This document shows, one piece after another, positions 47,810 through 55,881 of a DNA stretch of 64,000 nucleotides. Numbering within the stretch: the stretch's first letter is position 1; each line of letters begins with the position of its first letter. The notes under the pieces were generated by a model. It did no database searches. It was not told the DNA's origin and saw only the letters and a program-made list of their open reading frames with translations. The DNA is from Nocardioides alpinus. Its GTDB lineage: Bacteria > Actinomycetota > Actinomycetes > Propionibacteriales > Nocardioidaceae. The DNA lies in assembly GCF_900112035.1 (NCBI RefSeq), contig NZ_FOKC01000010.1:69664-133663 (forward strand), written 5' to 3'. The position numbers and the translations under genes were made by a program.

Positions 47810-50389
47810 TCAGGCGTCAGAGGCCTTCGGCACGTCCGTCGGACCCTCGGTGTCGTCGGGACCCACGATCGGGGCACCCTCGGCGTCGACCGTCTCGAGC
47901 GGCGGCATGTCGGGCACCGTCGAGTTCTTCTGGCCCTTGAAGGTGAAGGTCGCCGTGGGGCCTTCGCCCTCGACGCCCACCAGCACGATCTGACCGGGGC
48001 CGACCTCACCGAAGAGCATCTTCTCGGCGAGCACGTCCTCGATCTCGCGCTGCACCGTGCGACGCAGCGGACGCGCACCGAGCACCGGGTCGAAGCCCCG
48101 GTCCGCGAGCAGGTCCTTGGCCGGCTGGGTGAGCTCGAGCGACATGTCGCGGTCCTTGAGGCGCAGCTCGACGGCGGCGACCATGTTGTCGACCATCGCC
48201 ACGATCTGCTCCTTCGACAGCGGCGGGAAGACGACGATCTCGTCGACACGGTTGAGGAACTCGGGACGGAAGTGCTGCTTGAGCTCCTCCGACACCTTGC
48301 TCTTCATCCGCTCGTAGGAGCCCGCCGCGTCCGCACCGACGGCGCCGAAGCCGAGGTTGACGCTCTTGGCGATGTCACGCGAACCGAGGTTGGTGGTCAT
48401 GATGATGACGGTGTTCTTGAAGTCGACCACGCGACCCTGTGAATCGGTCAGGCGACCTTCCTCGAGAATCTGCAACAGGCTGTTGAAGATGTCGGGGTGG
48501 GCCTTTTCGACCTCGTCGAACAGCACCACGGAGAACGGCTTGCGGCGCACCTTTTCGGTGAGCTGGCCACCCTCCTCGTAACCGACATATCCGGGCGGCG
48601 ATCCGAAGAGTCGCGACACGGTGTGCTTCTCGGAGAATTCACTCATGTCGAGCTGGATGAGTGCGTCCTCGTCACCGAAGAGGAATTCGGCGAGCGTCTT
48701 GGAGAGCCACGTCTTGCCGACACCCGAGGGGCCGGCGAAGATGAACGAACCGCCGGGACGCTTCGGGTCCTTCAGACCGGCGCGCGTACGACGGATGGCG
48801 CGGCTGAGGGCCTTGACGGCCTCTTCCTGACCGATGACGCGCTTGTGGAGCTCGTCCTCCATCTTGAGCAGACGGGTGGACTCCTCCTCCGACAGCTTGA
48901 CGATCGGGATGCCCGTGGCGACGGCCAGGACCTCGGCGATCAGCTCCTCGTCGACCTCGGCGACCTCGTCGAGGTCCCCGGCACGCCATTGCTTCTCACG
49001 CTCGCTGCGCTTGGCGGAGAGCTGCTTCTCCTCGTCGCGCAGGCGCGCGGCCGCCTCGAAGTCCTGCCCGTCGATGGCAGCCTCCTTGCGCTGGCGTACG
49101 TCGGCGATCTTGTCGTCGTACTCGCGCAGGTCCGGCGGTGCGGTCATCCGGCGGATGCGCAGTCGCGAGCCCGCCTCGTCGATGAGGTCGATCGCCTTGT
49201 CCGGCAGGAAGCGGTCGGAGATGTAGCGGTCGGCCAGCGTCGCCGCCGAGACCAGGGCCTCGTCGGTGATGGTGACGCGGTGGTGCGCCTCGTAGCGGTC
49301 GCGCAGGCCCTTGAGCATCTCGATCGTGTGCGCGATCGAGGGCTCCTGCACCTGGATGGGCTGGAAGCGGCGCTCGAGCGCGGCGTCCTTCTCGAGGTAC
49401 TTGCGGTACTCGTCGAGCGTTGTGGCACCGATGGTCTGGAGCTCGCCGCGGGCCAGCATCGGCTTGAGGATGCTGGCGGCGTCGATCGCGCCCTCGGCCG
49501 CGCCGGCACCGACGAGGGTGTGGATCTCGTCGATGAACAGCACGATGTCGCCGCGGGTGCGGATCTCCTTGAGGACCTTCTTGAGGCGCTCCTCGAAGTC
49601 ACCGCGGTAGCGCGAGCCGGCGACCAGCGCGCCGAGGTCGAGCGTGTAGATCTGCTTGTCCTTGAGCGTCTCGGGCACGTTGCCCTTGACGATGTCCTGC
49701 GCCAGGCCGGCCACGATCGTGGTCTTGCCGACGCCGGGCTCGCCGATGAGGACGGGGTTGTTCTTCGTGCGGCGCGACAGGATCTGCATCACGCGCTCGA
49801 TCTCCTGCTCGCGACCGATGACAGGGTCGAGCTTGCCCTCGCGCGCGGCCTGGGTGAGGTTCTGGCCGAACTGGTCGAGGACCAGCGAGCTCGACGGAGC
49901 CTCGCCACCGGAGCCCGAGGTCGCGGCGCCGGCCGCGGCCGACTCCTTGCCCTGGAAGCCGCTGAGCAGCTGGATGACCTGCTGTCGCACGCGGTTGAGG
50001 TCGGCGCCGAGCTTCTGCAGCACCTGGGCAGCGACGCCCTCGCCCTCGCGGATCAGGCCGAGCAGGATGTGCTCGGTGCCGATGTAGGAGTGGCCGAGCT
50101 GGAGAGCCTCGCGCAGCGAGAGCTCCAGCACCTTCTTGGCGCGCGGCGTGAACGGGATGTGACCGGACGGGGCCTGCTGGCCCTGGCCGATGATCTCCTC
50201 GACCTGGGCGCGCACGGCCTCCAGGGAGATGTCGAGGGACTCGAGGGCCTTGGCGGCGACGCCCTCGCCCTCGTGGATGAGGCCGAGCAGGATGTGCTCG
50301 GTCCCGATGTAGTTGTGGGAGAGCATGCGGGCCTCTTCCTGGGCCAGCACGACAACTCGCCGGGCTCGGTCGGTGAACCGCTCGAACAT
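47810..50389 (-). CDS. clpC: AAA+ Clp protease ATPase ClpC
   Basis: An 859-residue Hsp100 unfoldase that feeds ClpP. Two Clp N repeats (1-75 and 77-148), AAA1 with Walker A GEPGVGKTT (216-224), a UVR/coiled-coil middle domain (about 425-465), and AAA2 with Walker A GPSGVGKT near 553-560. Residue 561, normally Glu in GKTELxK, is Trp here. The SPPGYVGYEEGGQLTEKVRR pore region and the RPEFLNR sensor are normal. GAGGAG precedes the ATG at 50389. lsr2 lies upstream on the same strand, as in mycobacteria. Confidence 0.97.
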   Translation of the reverse strand: MFERFTDRARRVVVLAQEEARMLSHNYIGTEHILLGLIHEGEGVAAKALESLDISLEAVRAQVEEIIGQGQQAPSGHIPFTPRAKKVLELSLREALQLGHSYIGTEHILLGLIREGEGVAAQVLQKLGADLNRVRQQVIQLLSGFQGKESAAAGAATSGSGGEAPSSSLVLDQFGQNLTQAAREGKLDPVIGREQEIERVMQILSRRTKNNPVLIGEPGVGKTTIVAGLAQDIVKGNVPETLKDKQIYTLDLGALVAGSRYRGDFEERLKKVLKEIRTRGDIVLFIDEIHTLVGAGAAEGAIDAASILKPMLARGELQTIGATTLDEYRKYLEKDAALERRFQPIQVQEPSIAHTIEMLKGLRDRYEAHHRVTITDEALVSAATLADRYISDRFLPDKAIDLIDEAGSRLRIRRMTAPPDLREYDDKIADVRQRKEAAIDGQDFEAAARLRDEEKQLSAKRSEREKQWRAGDLDEVAEVDEELIAEVLAVATGIPIVKLSEEESTRLLKMEDELHKRVIGQEEAVKALSRAIRRTRAGLKDPKRPGGSFIFAGPSGVGKTWLSKTLAEFLFGDEDALIQLDMSEFSEKHTVSRLFGSPPGYVGYEEGGQLTEKVRRKPFSVVLFDEVEKAHPDIFNSLLQILEEGRLTDSQGRVVDFKNTVIIMTTNLGSRDIAKSVNLGFGAVGADAAGSYERMKSKVSEELKQHFRPEFLNRVDEIVVFPPLSKEQIVAMVDNMVAAVELRLKDRDMSLELTQPAKDLLADRGFDPVLGARPLRRTVQREIEDVLAEKMLFGEVGPGQIVLVGVEGEGPTATFTFKGQKNSTVPDMPPLETVDAEGAPIVGPDDTEGPTDVPKASDA

Positions 50390-50527
50390 GTGCGCTCCTC
50401 TACGTCTGCGTGGTCCGCGGATCCCCCGCCGGAGCGGAAGTGCGGACACTGGGCTCAACGCCCGGGATCAGCCTACGTGTTCCCGCCCACGACACGAGTC
50501 CGTCCGCTGAGGGCGAACACCCCCGGG

Positions 50528-50624
50528 CAGCGCGGAGCGAGGAACGAGCGCCGCGCGTGGACCCGGGGCGGTTGAGCGAGGGCCGCGACCGAGGCACGAG
50601 GTCGCGACGCCCGCGTCGAAACCC
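50528..50624. repeat. Long REP-like repeat, copy E2
   Basis: About 97 bp between lsr2 and clpC. In reverse complement it begins GGTTTCGACGCGGGCGTCGC and ends CGCTCAACC, with a hairpin of GTCGCGACC and GGTCGCGGC between. Close match to 40743-40837. Confidence 0.88.
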
Positions 50625-50650
50625 ACCCGCCGAGATCGGGCCCTCGCTGC

Positions 50651-50974
50651 TCAGTGCGCAGCGTCGTAGGCCTGCTGCACATCGGCGGAGATGCGGCCCC
50701 GCTCGGAGACCTCCATGCCCTGGCCCTTGGCCCACTCGCGTACGTCCTTGGTGTTGGACGACGAGCCGGCGGCGGACTTGCGACCGCGGCGCGAGCCACC
50801 GCTCACCTTGCGGGCGTGGCCGACGTAGCCGCCGAGCGCCTCACGGAGGGCGGCGGCGTTGGCGTCGTTGAGGTCGATCTCGTAGGACGTGCCGTCGAGA
50901 CCGAAGGTGACGGTCTCGGTGGCCTCGGTGCCGTCGAGGTCATCGACGAGAACAATGTTGACCTTCTGTGCCAT
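50651..50974 (-). CDS. lsr2: Nucleoid-associated silencer Lsr2
   Basis: A 107-residue xenogeneic silencer. The N-terminal dimerisation domain (1-60; KVNIVLVDDLDGTEATETVTFGLDG, YEIDLND) is joined by a basic Ser/Gly linker to the C-terminal DNA-binding domain (about 70-107), with VREWAKGQG and the AT-hook-like RGR in SERGRIS. A leader with Shine-Dalgarno AAAGGAA precedes the ATG. The upstream DNA is unusually AT-rich for this genome, as expected if Lsr2 binds its own control region. Confidence 0.95.
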   Translation of the reverse strand: MAQKVNIVLVDDLDGTEATETVTFGLDGTSYEIDLNDANAAALREALGGYVGHARKVSGGSRRGRKSAAGSSSNTKDVREWAKGQGMEVSERGRISADVQQAYDAAH

Positions 50975-51105
50975 GTTCTATTCCTTTGCCTTCATGCGTT
51001 CAGGGGTAAACGCGCGGACTCGGGCATTGTGGCAGGAATTGAATGCCTTCCGCAAAAGAAGTCAAGATGAGCTTGACGAGTCAATTATTGGCAAATGGTG
51101 TCCCG
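50975..51105. promoter_or_regulatory. AT-rich lsr2 control region
   Basis: A 131-bp gap visibly richer in A and T than any other intergenic stretch here (for example ttctattcctttgcctt and gcaaaagaagtc). AT-rich DNA extends into the 3' end of coaX. Probably a binding platform for Lsr2 autoregulation. Confidence 0.5.
51051..51077 (-). terminator. Rho-independent terminator after coaX
   Basis: Stem GTCAAG / CTTGAC (51061-51077) with a 5-nt loop; on the minus strand it is followed by TTCTTTT (from 51060 down). It lies 29 bp after the coaX stop and is the only hairpin plus U-run in the window that fits the E. coli-type pattern. Confidence 0.75.
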
Positions 51106-51876
51106 TCAGGAATTGCGCTCGAAGACGAGTCGCAAACCTTGAAGCGTCAACCACGGCGAATGCACGGTAAAACAACCGCAGTCGTCGACAAGCAGTGGCG
51201 CCCAGTGTCCGGTGGAAATGACCGTGACGTCCTCGGGCGGCACGCCGAGCTCGGCGATCATGCGCGCGACCAGACCTTCGACCTGGGCGGCGACGCCGAA
51301 CAGCATTCCGCTCTGCAGTGCCTCGACGGTGTTCTTGGCGATCACCGACCGCGGTCGGACGAGCTCGACCTTGCGCAGCTGTGCGCCGCGACGCCCGAGG
51401 GCCTCGAGGGAGATCTCGATGCCGGGCGAGATCGCCCCACCGACGTACTGGTTCTTGCCGTTGACGACGTCGAAGGTCGTGGCGGTGCCGAAGTCCACGA
51501 CGATCGCCGGGCCGCCGTGGAGGGTCGCTGCTGCCAGCGAGTTGACGATGCGGTCGGTGCCGACCTCGCGCGGGTTGTCCATCAGCACCGGGATGCCGGT
51601 GCGCACGCCGGGCTCGACCACGATCGCGGTGACGTCGCCGAAGTGACGCTCGAGCATCTCGCGCCACTCGTGCAGGACGGCGGGCACCGTGGCACAGACC
51701 GCGATGCCGTCGACGTCGTCGACGCGGTCGGCGAGCAGGCCCAGGATCAGGACCGACCACTCGTCGGCCGTGCGGCGCTCATCGGTGTTGACCCGCCAGT
51801 GGGCGGTGACCTCGTCGCCGTCGAGCAGGCCGAGGAAGGTGTGGCTGTTGCCGATGTCGGCGGCCAGGAGGCTCAT
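51106..51876 (-). CDS. coaX: Type III pantothenate kinase
   Basis: Phosphorylates pantothenate, the first step of CoA synthesis. The 256-residue ASKHA protein has the phosphate loop DIGNSHTFLG (7-16), the dimer/substrate motif GTDRIVNSLAA, and DFGTATTFDVV. Start ATG 51876 overlaps the nadC stop (ATGA). The C-terminal ~45 codons use more A and T than the rest and read TGHWAPLL where relatives usually have TGGLAPL, so the 3' end has an odd history or is under Lsr2-related constraint. Confidence 0.93.
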   Translation of the reverse strand: MSLLAADIGNSHTFLGLLDGDEVTAHWRVNTDERRTADEWSVLILGLLADRVDDVDGIAVCATVPAVLHEWREMLERHFGDVTAIVVEPGVRTGIPVLMDNPREVGTDRIVNSLAAATLHGGPAIVVDFGTATTFDVVNGKNQYVGGAISPGIEISLEALGRRGAQLRKVELVRPRSVIAKNTVEALQSGMLFGVAAQVEGLVARMIAELGVPPEDVTVISTGHWAPLLVDDCGCFTVHSPWLTLQGLRLVFERNS

Positions 51877-52850
51877 GCCGGCGCGTTCGTCGGAGGTCCG
51901 GGGTCCCCGCGGCGTCGTCCGGGAGAGCTGCGGGGAGAAGGAGGTGGTGGGGTGGTCAGATCCATGCCGATGTCGAAGACGACCACCGAGTGCGTCAGCG
52001 CGCCGACCGAGACGAAGTCGACGCCGGTCGCGCCGATGCGGGCGGCCCGCTCGAGGGTGATCCCGCCGGAGGCCTCGAGCGGCACGCGCCCGGCCGTACG
52101 ACGTACGGCGTCGGTCATCAGCGCGTCGCTCATGTTGTCGAGCAGGATCCGCTCCGGGGGCTCCGGCAGCGCGAGGAGCTCCTCGAGCTGGTCGAGCGTC
52201 GTCACCTCGACCTCGACCGGCAGTCCCGGGAAGCGGCCGCGGATGGCCTCCAGAGCCGGCAGCACTCCCCCGGCGGCGATGACGTGGTTGTCCTTGACCA
52301 TCGCCATGTCCTGGAGGCTGCTGCGGTGGTTGACGCCGCCGCCGCAGCGCACGGCGTACTTCTGGAGCGCCCGCAGGCCGGGCAGCGTCTTGCGGGTGTC
52401 GAGCACCCGGGTGGGCGAGCCCTCGAGCGCCGTGACCCAGCGAGACGTGGCGGTGGCGATGCCGGAGAGGTGGCAGGCGAGGTTGAGGGCGGTGCGCTCG
52501 GCGACGAGCAGCCGCTGGGTGAGACCGGAGACGCGCATCACCACGTCACCCTTCTCCACCCGGGTGCCGTCGGGGATCCGGTCGGTCACGGTGGCGTCGG
52601 CGCCGACCATGGAGAAGACCACCGCCGCCACACCGAGGCCGGCCACGACACCGGGCTCGCGCGCGGCGAAGACGGCCTCGCCGCGAGCGTCGGGCGCGAT
52701 GGTCGAGGAGCTGGTCGGATCGTCCGTGCGGTGGTCCGGGAGGTCCTCGCCGAGCGCGCGTCCGACCAGCTCCCACAGTGCCTCGGGGTCGAGGCCGGCA
52801 GAGGTGAGCTCGTCACGCAGCTCCGCAGGCAGGTCGCTGGTGCTCGTCAT
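51873..52850 (-). CDS. nadC: Nicotinate-nucleotide pyrophosphorylase (quinolinate phosphoribosyltransferase)
   Basis: Converts quinolinate and PRPP to nicotinate mononucleotide. The 325-residue protein has LVAERTALNLACHLSGIAT, DTRKTLPGLRALQKYAV, GGGVNHR and the barrel end EASGGI. ATG 52850 overlaps the nadB stop (ATGA). The last ~24 residues (Pro/Ser/Arg-rich, ending NAPA) are coded by dispersed repeat F and are not part of the family. Confidence 0.94.
   Translation of the reverse strand: MTSTSDLPAELRDELTSAGLDPEALWELVGRALGEDLPDHRTDDPTSSSTIAPDARGEAVFAAREPGVVAGLGVAAVVFSMVGADATVTDRIPDGTRVEKGDVVMRVSGLTQRLLVAERTALNLACHLSGIATATSRWVTALEGSPTRVLDTRKTLPGLRALQKYAVRCGGGVNHRSSLQDMAMVKDNHVIAAGGVLPALEAIRGRFPGLPVEVEVTTLDQLEELLALPEPPERILLDNMSDALMTDAVRRTAGRVPLEASGGITLERAARIGATGVDFVSVGALTHSVVVFDIGMDLTTPPPPSPRSSPGRRRGDPGPPTNAPA
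51899..51958. repeat. Operon-junction repeat family F, copy 3 (nadC/coaX)
   Basis: Same orientation relative to transcription as copies at 18111 and 36001. Here it is read as the 3' end of nadC, giving SPGRRRGDPG, in the same frame as SPEQRRGDPG of HemC. Confidence 0.85.
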
Positions 52851-54520
52851 GCCGTGACCTCCGTCGTCGTCGGGTCGGTCGAGGGCGCGTACGTCCACTC
52901 GACCCGGATCGTGCCGTCGGCGTCGAGCCACGAGTCGACGTGGCCGGCCCTGGTGTCGTCGCGGTCGGGGAAGTCCTCGCGCCAGTGGGAGCCGCGGGTC
53001 TCGGTGCGCAGCGCGGCAGCCTCGGCGAGCGCGGTGCTGATCGCGAGGAGGTTGGTGGTCTCCCAGGCCGCAGGACCGGCCTCGGCCTCGCCGGGCTCGA
53101 GCGCGTGGAGGTGGTCCAGCGCCTCTGCGAGCCCCGCGGCCTGCCGGAGGACGCCCACGCGGGTGGTCATCACGTCCTGCATGGCGGTGCGGTGGTCGCC
53201 GTCGACGAGTCCCTCGGTGCGTTCGTCGAGCGCGGGCTCGGCCCACGCCCGCAGCTCACCCGGCAGCACGTCGGCGATCCGTCGCGAGAAGACGAGACCC
53301 TCGAGGAGCGAGTTGGAGGCCAGGCGGTTGGCGCCGTGCACCCCGGAGCAGGCGACCTCACCGGTCGCGTAGAGGCCGGCGACGGACGTACGTCCCCACA
53401 GGTCGGTGGCCGCGCCGCCGGAGGCGTAGTGCTGGGCCGGGGCGACGGGGATGAGCTGGGTGACCGGGTCGACGCCGTGCTCACGGCAGACGCGGAGGAT
53501 GGTGGGGAACCGCTTCTCCCAGAACGCCTGACCGAGGTGGCGGGCGTCGAGCCACATGTGCGGCTTGCCGGTGTCGAGCATCCGACGGGTGATCGCCTTG
53601 GCGACCACGTCGCGCGGAGCGAGGTCGGCGAGCTCGTGCTCACCCTGCATGAAGCGGGTGCCCTCGAAGTCGACGAGGAACGCGCCCTCGCCGCGAACCG
53701 CCTCGGAGATCAGCGGCTGCTGGCCCTGCGAGTCGGGGCCGAGCCACATCACGGTGGGGTGGAACTGCACGAACTCGAGGTCGCGCAGCCGGGCCCCCGC
53801 GCGCAGCGCGACCGCCATGCCGTCGCCCGTCGAGACGCTGGGGTTGGTGGACTGGCTGAACACCTGGCCCAGCCCGCCGGACGCGAGCACCACTGCCCGG
53901 CAGTGGACCGCGCCGACCCCGTCGTGCTGGCCCTCGCCGAGCACGTGCAGCGTCAACCCGGCCACGCCACCGTCGGCGGCCCGGAGGAGGTCGACGGCGA
54001 GCGCGTGCTGGATGACCTCGATCTCCGGCGCGCGCTCCACCGCGGCGATCAGGGCTCGTTGGATCTCGGCGCCGGTGGCGTCACCGCCGGCGTGCGCGAT
54101 GCGGTCGCGGTGGTGGCCGCCCTCACGGGTCAGGGACAGCTCGCCGTCGGGGTGGTGGTCGAACTGGGTGCCGAGCGCGATGAGCTCGTGCACGGCCTCG
54201 GGGCCCTCGGTCACCAGGATGCGCACGGCCTCGACGTCGCACGCGCCGGCGCCGGCCACGAGGGTGTCGTGCTCGTGCTGCTCCGGGGTGTCCCCGGGCC
54301 CGAGCGCGGCGGCGATGCCCCCCTGCGCCCACTGGGTGGAGCCCGCGGCGAGGACGTCCTTGGTGACGACGAGGAGGTGGAGCGAGGGATCAGCCGCGTG
54401 GATCCGGAGCGCGGCGGTGAGACCGGCGATGCCGGACCCGACGACCACGACGTCAGCGCGGGTGGTCCAGCCGGGGGCGGGCGCTCGCAGGCGGCCCGGG
54501 ACCGGCCGGTGATCAGTCAT
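52847..54520 (-). CDS. nadB: L-aspartate oxidase
   Basis: A 557-residue flavoenzyme that oxidises aspartate to iminoaspartate for quinolinate synthesis. FAD loop VVVGSGIAGLTAAL (24-37), STQWAQGGIAAAL, and the late GEVACSGVHGANRLASNSLLEGLVF are diagnostic. nadA (quinolinate synthase), normally beside nadB and nadC, is absent from the window. It heads the nadB-nadC-coaX operon. Confidence 0.95.
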   Translation of the reverse strand: MTDHRPVPGRLRAPAPGWTTRADVVVVGSGIAGLTAALRIHAADPSLHLLVVTKDVLAAGSTQWAQGGIAAALGPGDTPEQHEHDTLVAGAGACDVEAVRILVTEGPEAVHELIALGTQFDHHPDGELSLTREGGHHRDRIAHAGGDATGAEIQRALIAAVERAPEIEVIQHALAVDLLRAADGGVAGLTLHVLGEGQHDGVGAVHCRAVVLASGGLGQVFSQSTNPSVSTGDGMAVALRAGARLRDLEFVQFHPTVMWLGPDSQGQQPLISEAVRGEGAFLVDFEGTRFMQGEHELADLAPRDVVAKAITRRMLDTGKPHMWLDARHLGQAFWEKRFPTILRVCREHGVDPVTQLIPVAPAQHYASGGAATDLWGRTSVAGLYATGEVACSGVHGANRLASNSLLEGLVFSRRIADVLPGELRAWAEPALDERTEGLVDGDHRTAMQDVMTTRVGVLRQAAGLAEALDHLHALEPGEAEAGPAAWETTNLLAISTALAEAAALRTETRGSHWREDFPDRDDTRAGHVDSWLDADGTIRVEWTYAPSTDPTTTEVTA

Positions 54521-54529
54521 TCGAGCAAT

Positions 54530-54946
54530 CTAGCGATCGATGAAGTCGCCGCGGGTCAGCGTCTCGGCGCCGAACGTGTCTCCCGCGTCGAAGCCGGTCG
54601 CCCTCACGTGGTTGTCGGCGTCGACGAAGACCACGTGGGGCTTGAGCTCCCTGGCCTCCGCGGTCTCCATCTGGGCGTAGCCGATGAGGATGACGGTGTC
54701 GCCGGGGTGGACGAGGCGGGCGGCGGCACCGTTGATGCCGATCACGCCCGATCCGCGCTCGCCGGCGATCGTGTAGGTCTCGAGGCGGGCGCCGTTGGTG
54801 ACGTCGACGATGTGGACGAGCTCGCCGGCGAGCAGGTCGGCGGCGTCGAGCAGGTCCTCGTCGACGGTGACCGAGCCGACGTAGTGGAGGTCCGCCTGGG
54901 TCACGGTGGCCCGGTGGATCTTGGACTTCATCATCGTGCGCAGCAT
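54530..54946 (-). CDS. panD: Aspartate 1-decarboxylase
   Basis: Makes beta-alanine from aspartate for pantothenate. The 138-residue proenzyme has the self-cleavage site Gly24-Ser25 (HYVGSVTVD), at the canonical position; Ser25 becomes the pyruvoyl group. The start codon lies just after the panC stop. Both nadB and panD use aspartate, placing NAD and CoA precursor supply side by side. Confidence 0.96.
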   Translation of the reverse strand: MLRTMMKSKIHRATVTQADLHYVGSVTVDEDLLDAADLLAGELVHIVDVTNGARLETYTIAGERGSGVIGINGAAARLVHPGDTVILIGYAQMETAEARELKPHVVFVDADNHVRATGFDAGDTFGAETLTRGDFIDR

Positions 54947-54951
54947 CAGTC

Positions 54952-55881
54952 TCAGCCGCTCCTCTCACTCGTGGTCGAGGCCGCGGACGCGGTCCCCGCC
55001 GGTGGCACCGATCGCTCGAAGGTGATCGGCGCGTTGTCGATGAGGCGCGTGGTGCCGACACGGGCGGCCACCAGGATCCGGCCCTCGCCGATCTCCGGGG
55101 CGTCACCGAGGTCGGGCGAGGTGAGCGCGAGGTAGTCGAGCTCGAGGCCGGGCTCGGCCCTGAGGACCGACATCGCGGCCCAACGCGCGGCAGGTACGCC
55201 GTACGGCGCCCGCGCCTGCGCGGCCCGCAGGGCGCGGCTCAGCGCGACCGCGGTCCGCCGCTGCCCGGCGTCGAGGTAGCGGTTGCGGCTGGACAGGGCC
55301 AGTCCGTCGGGCTCGCGCACGGTCTCCGCGCCCACGATCTCGATGCCCATGCAGAGGTCGCGGACCATCCGGCGGATCAGCGTGAGCTGCTGGTAGTCCT
55401 TCTGGCCGAAGACCGCGACGTCGGGACGGACCAGGCCGAAGAGCTTGGCGACGACCGTGAGCACGCCGTCGAAGTGCCCGGGCCGGGACTCGCCGTCGAG
55501 GATCGTGGCCATCGCCCCGGGCGCGACGGTGACGCCGTCGTGGACCGAGGCGTGGCTGAAGCCGCCGGGATACATCTCCTCGACGCTCGGCGCGAACACC
55601 ACGTCGACGCCCTCGGCCGCGCACACCTCCAGGTCGGCGTCGACGGTGCGCGGGTAGCGGTCGAGGTCCTCGGTGGGGGCGAACTGCATCGGGTTGACGA
55701 AGATGCTGACCACGACGGGGCCGTCGGAGACGTCGCGGGCCGTACGCATGAGGCTGGCGTGGCCCTCGTGGAGCGCACCCATGGTCGGGACGAACGCGAT
55801 CGGCCTGGCGTCCCGCCGGGCTCCTGCGAGCAGGTCGGCGAGCTCCTCGCGCGTGTGCGCGAGGACGGTGGCCGAGGTCAT
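54952..55881 (-). CDS. panC: Pantothenate synthetase
   Basis: Joins pantoate and beta-alanine with ATP. The 309-residue protein has PTMGALHEGH (32-41), FVNPMQF, VFGQKDYQQL and the KMSKS-like SSRN segment. ATG 55881 overlaps the stop of the upstream DUF2520 gene (ATGA). The order DUF2520-panC-panD matches Rv3603c-panC-panD in M. tuberculosis. Confidence 0.96.
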   Translation of the reverse strand: MTSATVLAHTREELADLLAGARRDARPIAFVPTMGALHEGHASLMRTARDVSDGPVVVSIFVNPMQFAPTEDLDRYPRTVDADLEVCAAEGVDVVFAPSVEEMYPGGFSHASVHDGVTVAPGAMATILDGESRPGHFDGVLTVVAKLFGLVRPDVAVFGQKDYQQLTLIRRMVRDLCMGIEIVGAETVREPDGLALSSRNRYLDAGQRRTAVALSRALRAAQARAPYGVPAARWAAMSVLRAEPGLELDYLALTSPDLGDAPEIGEGRILVAARVGTTRLIDNAPITFERSVPPAGTASAASTTSERSG

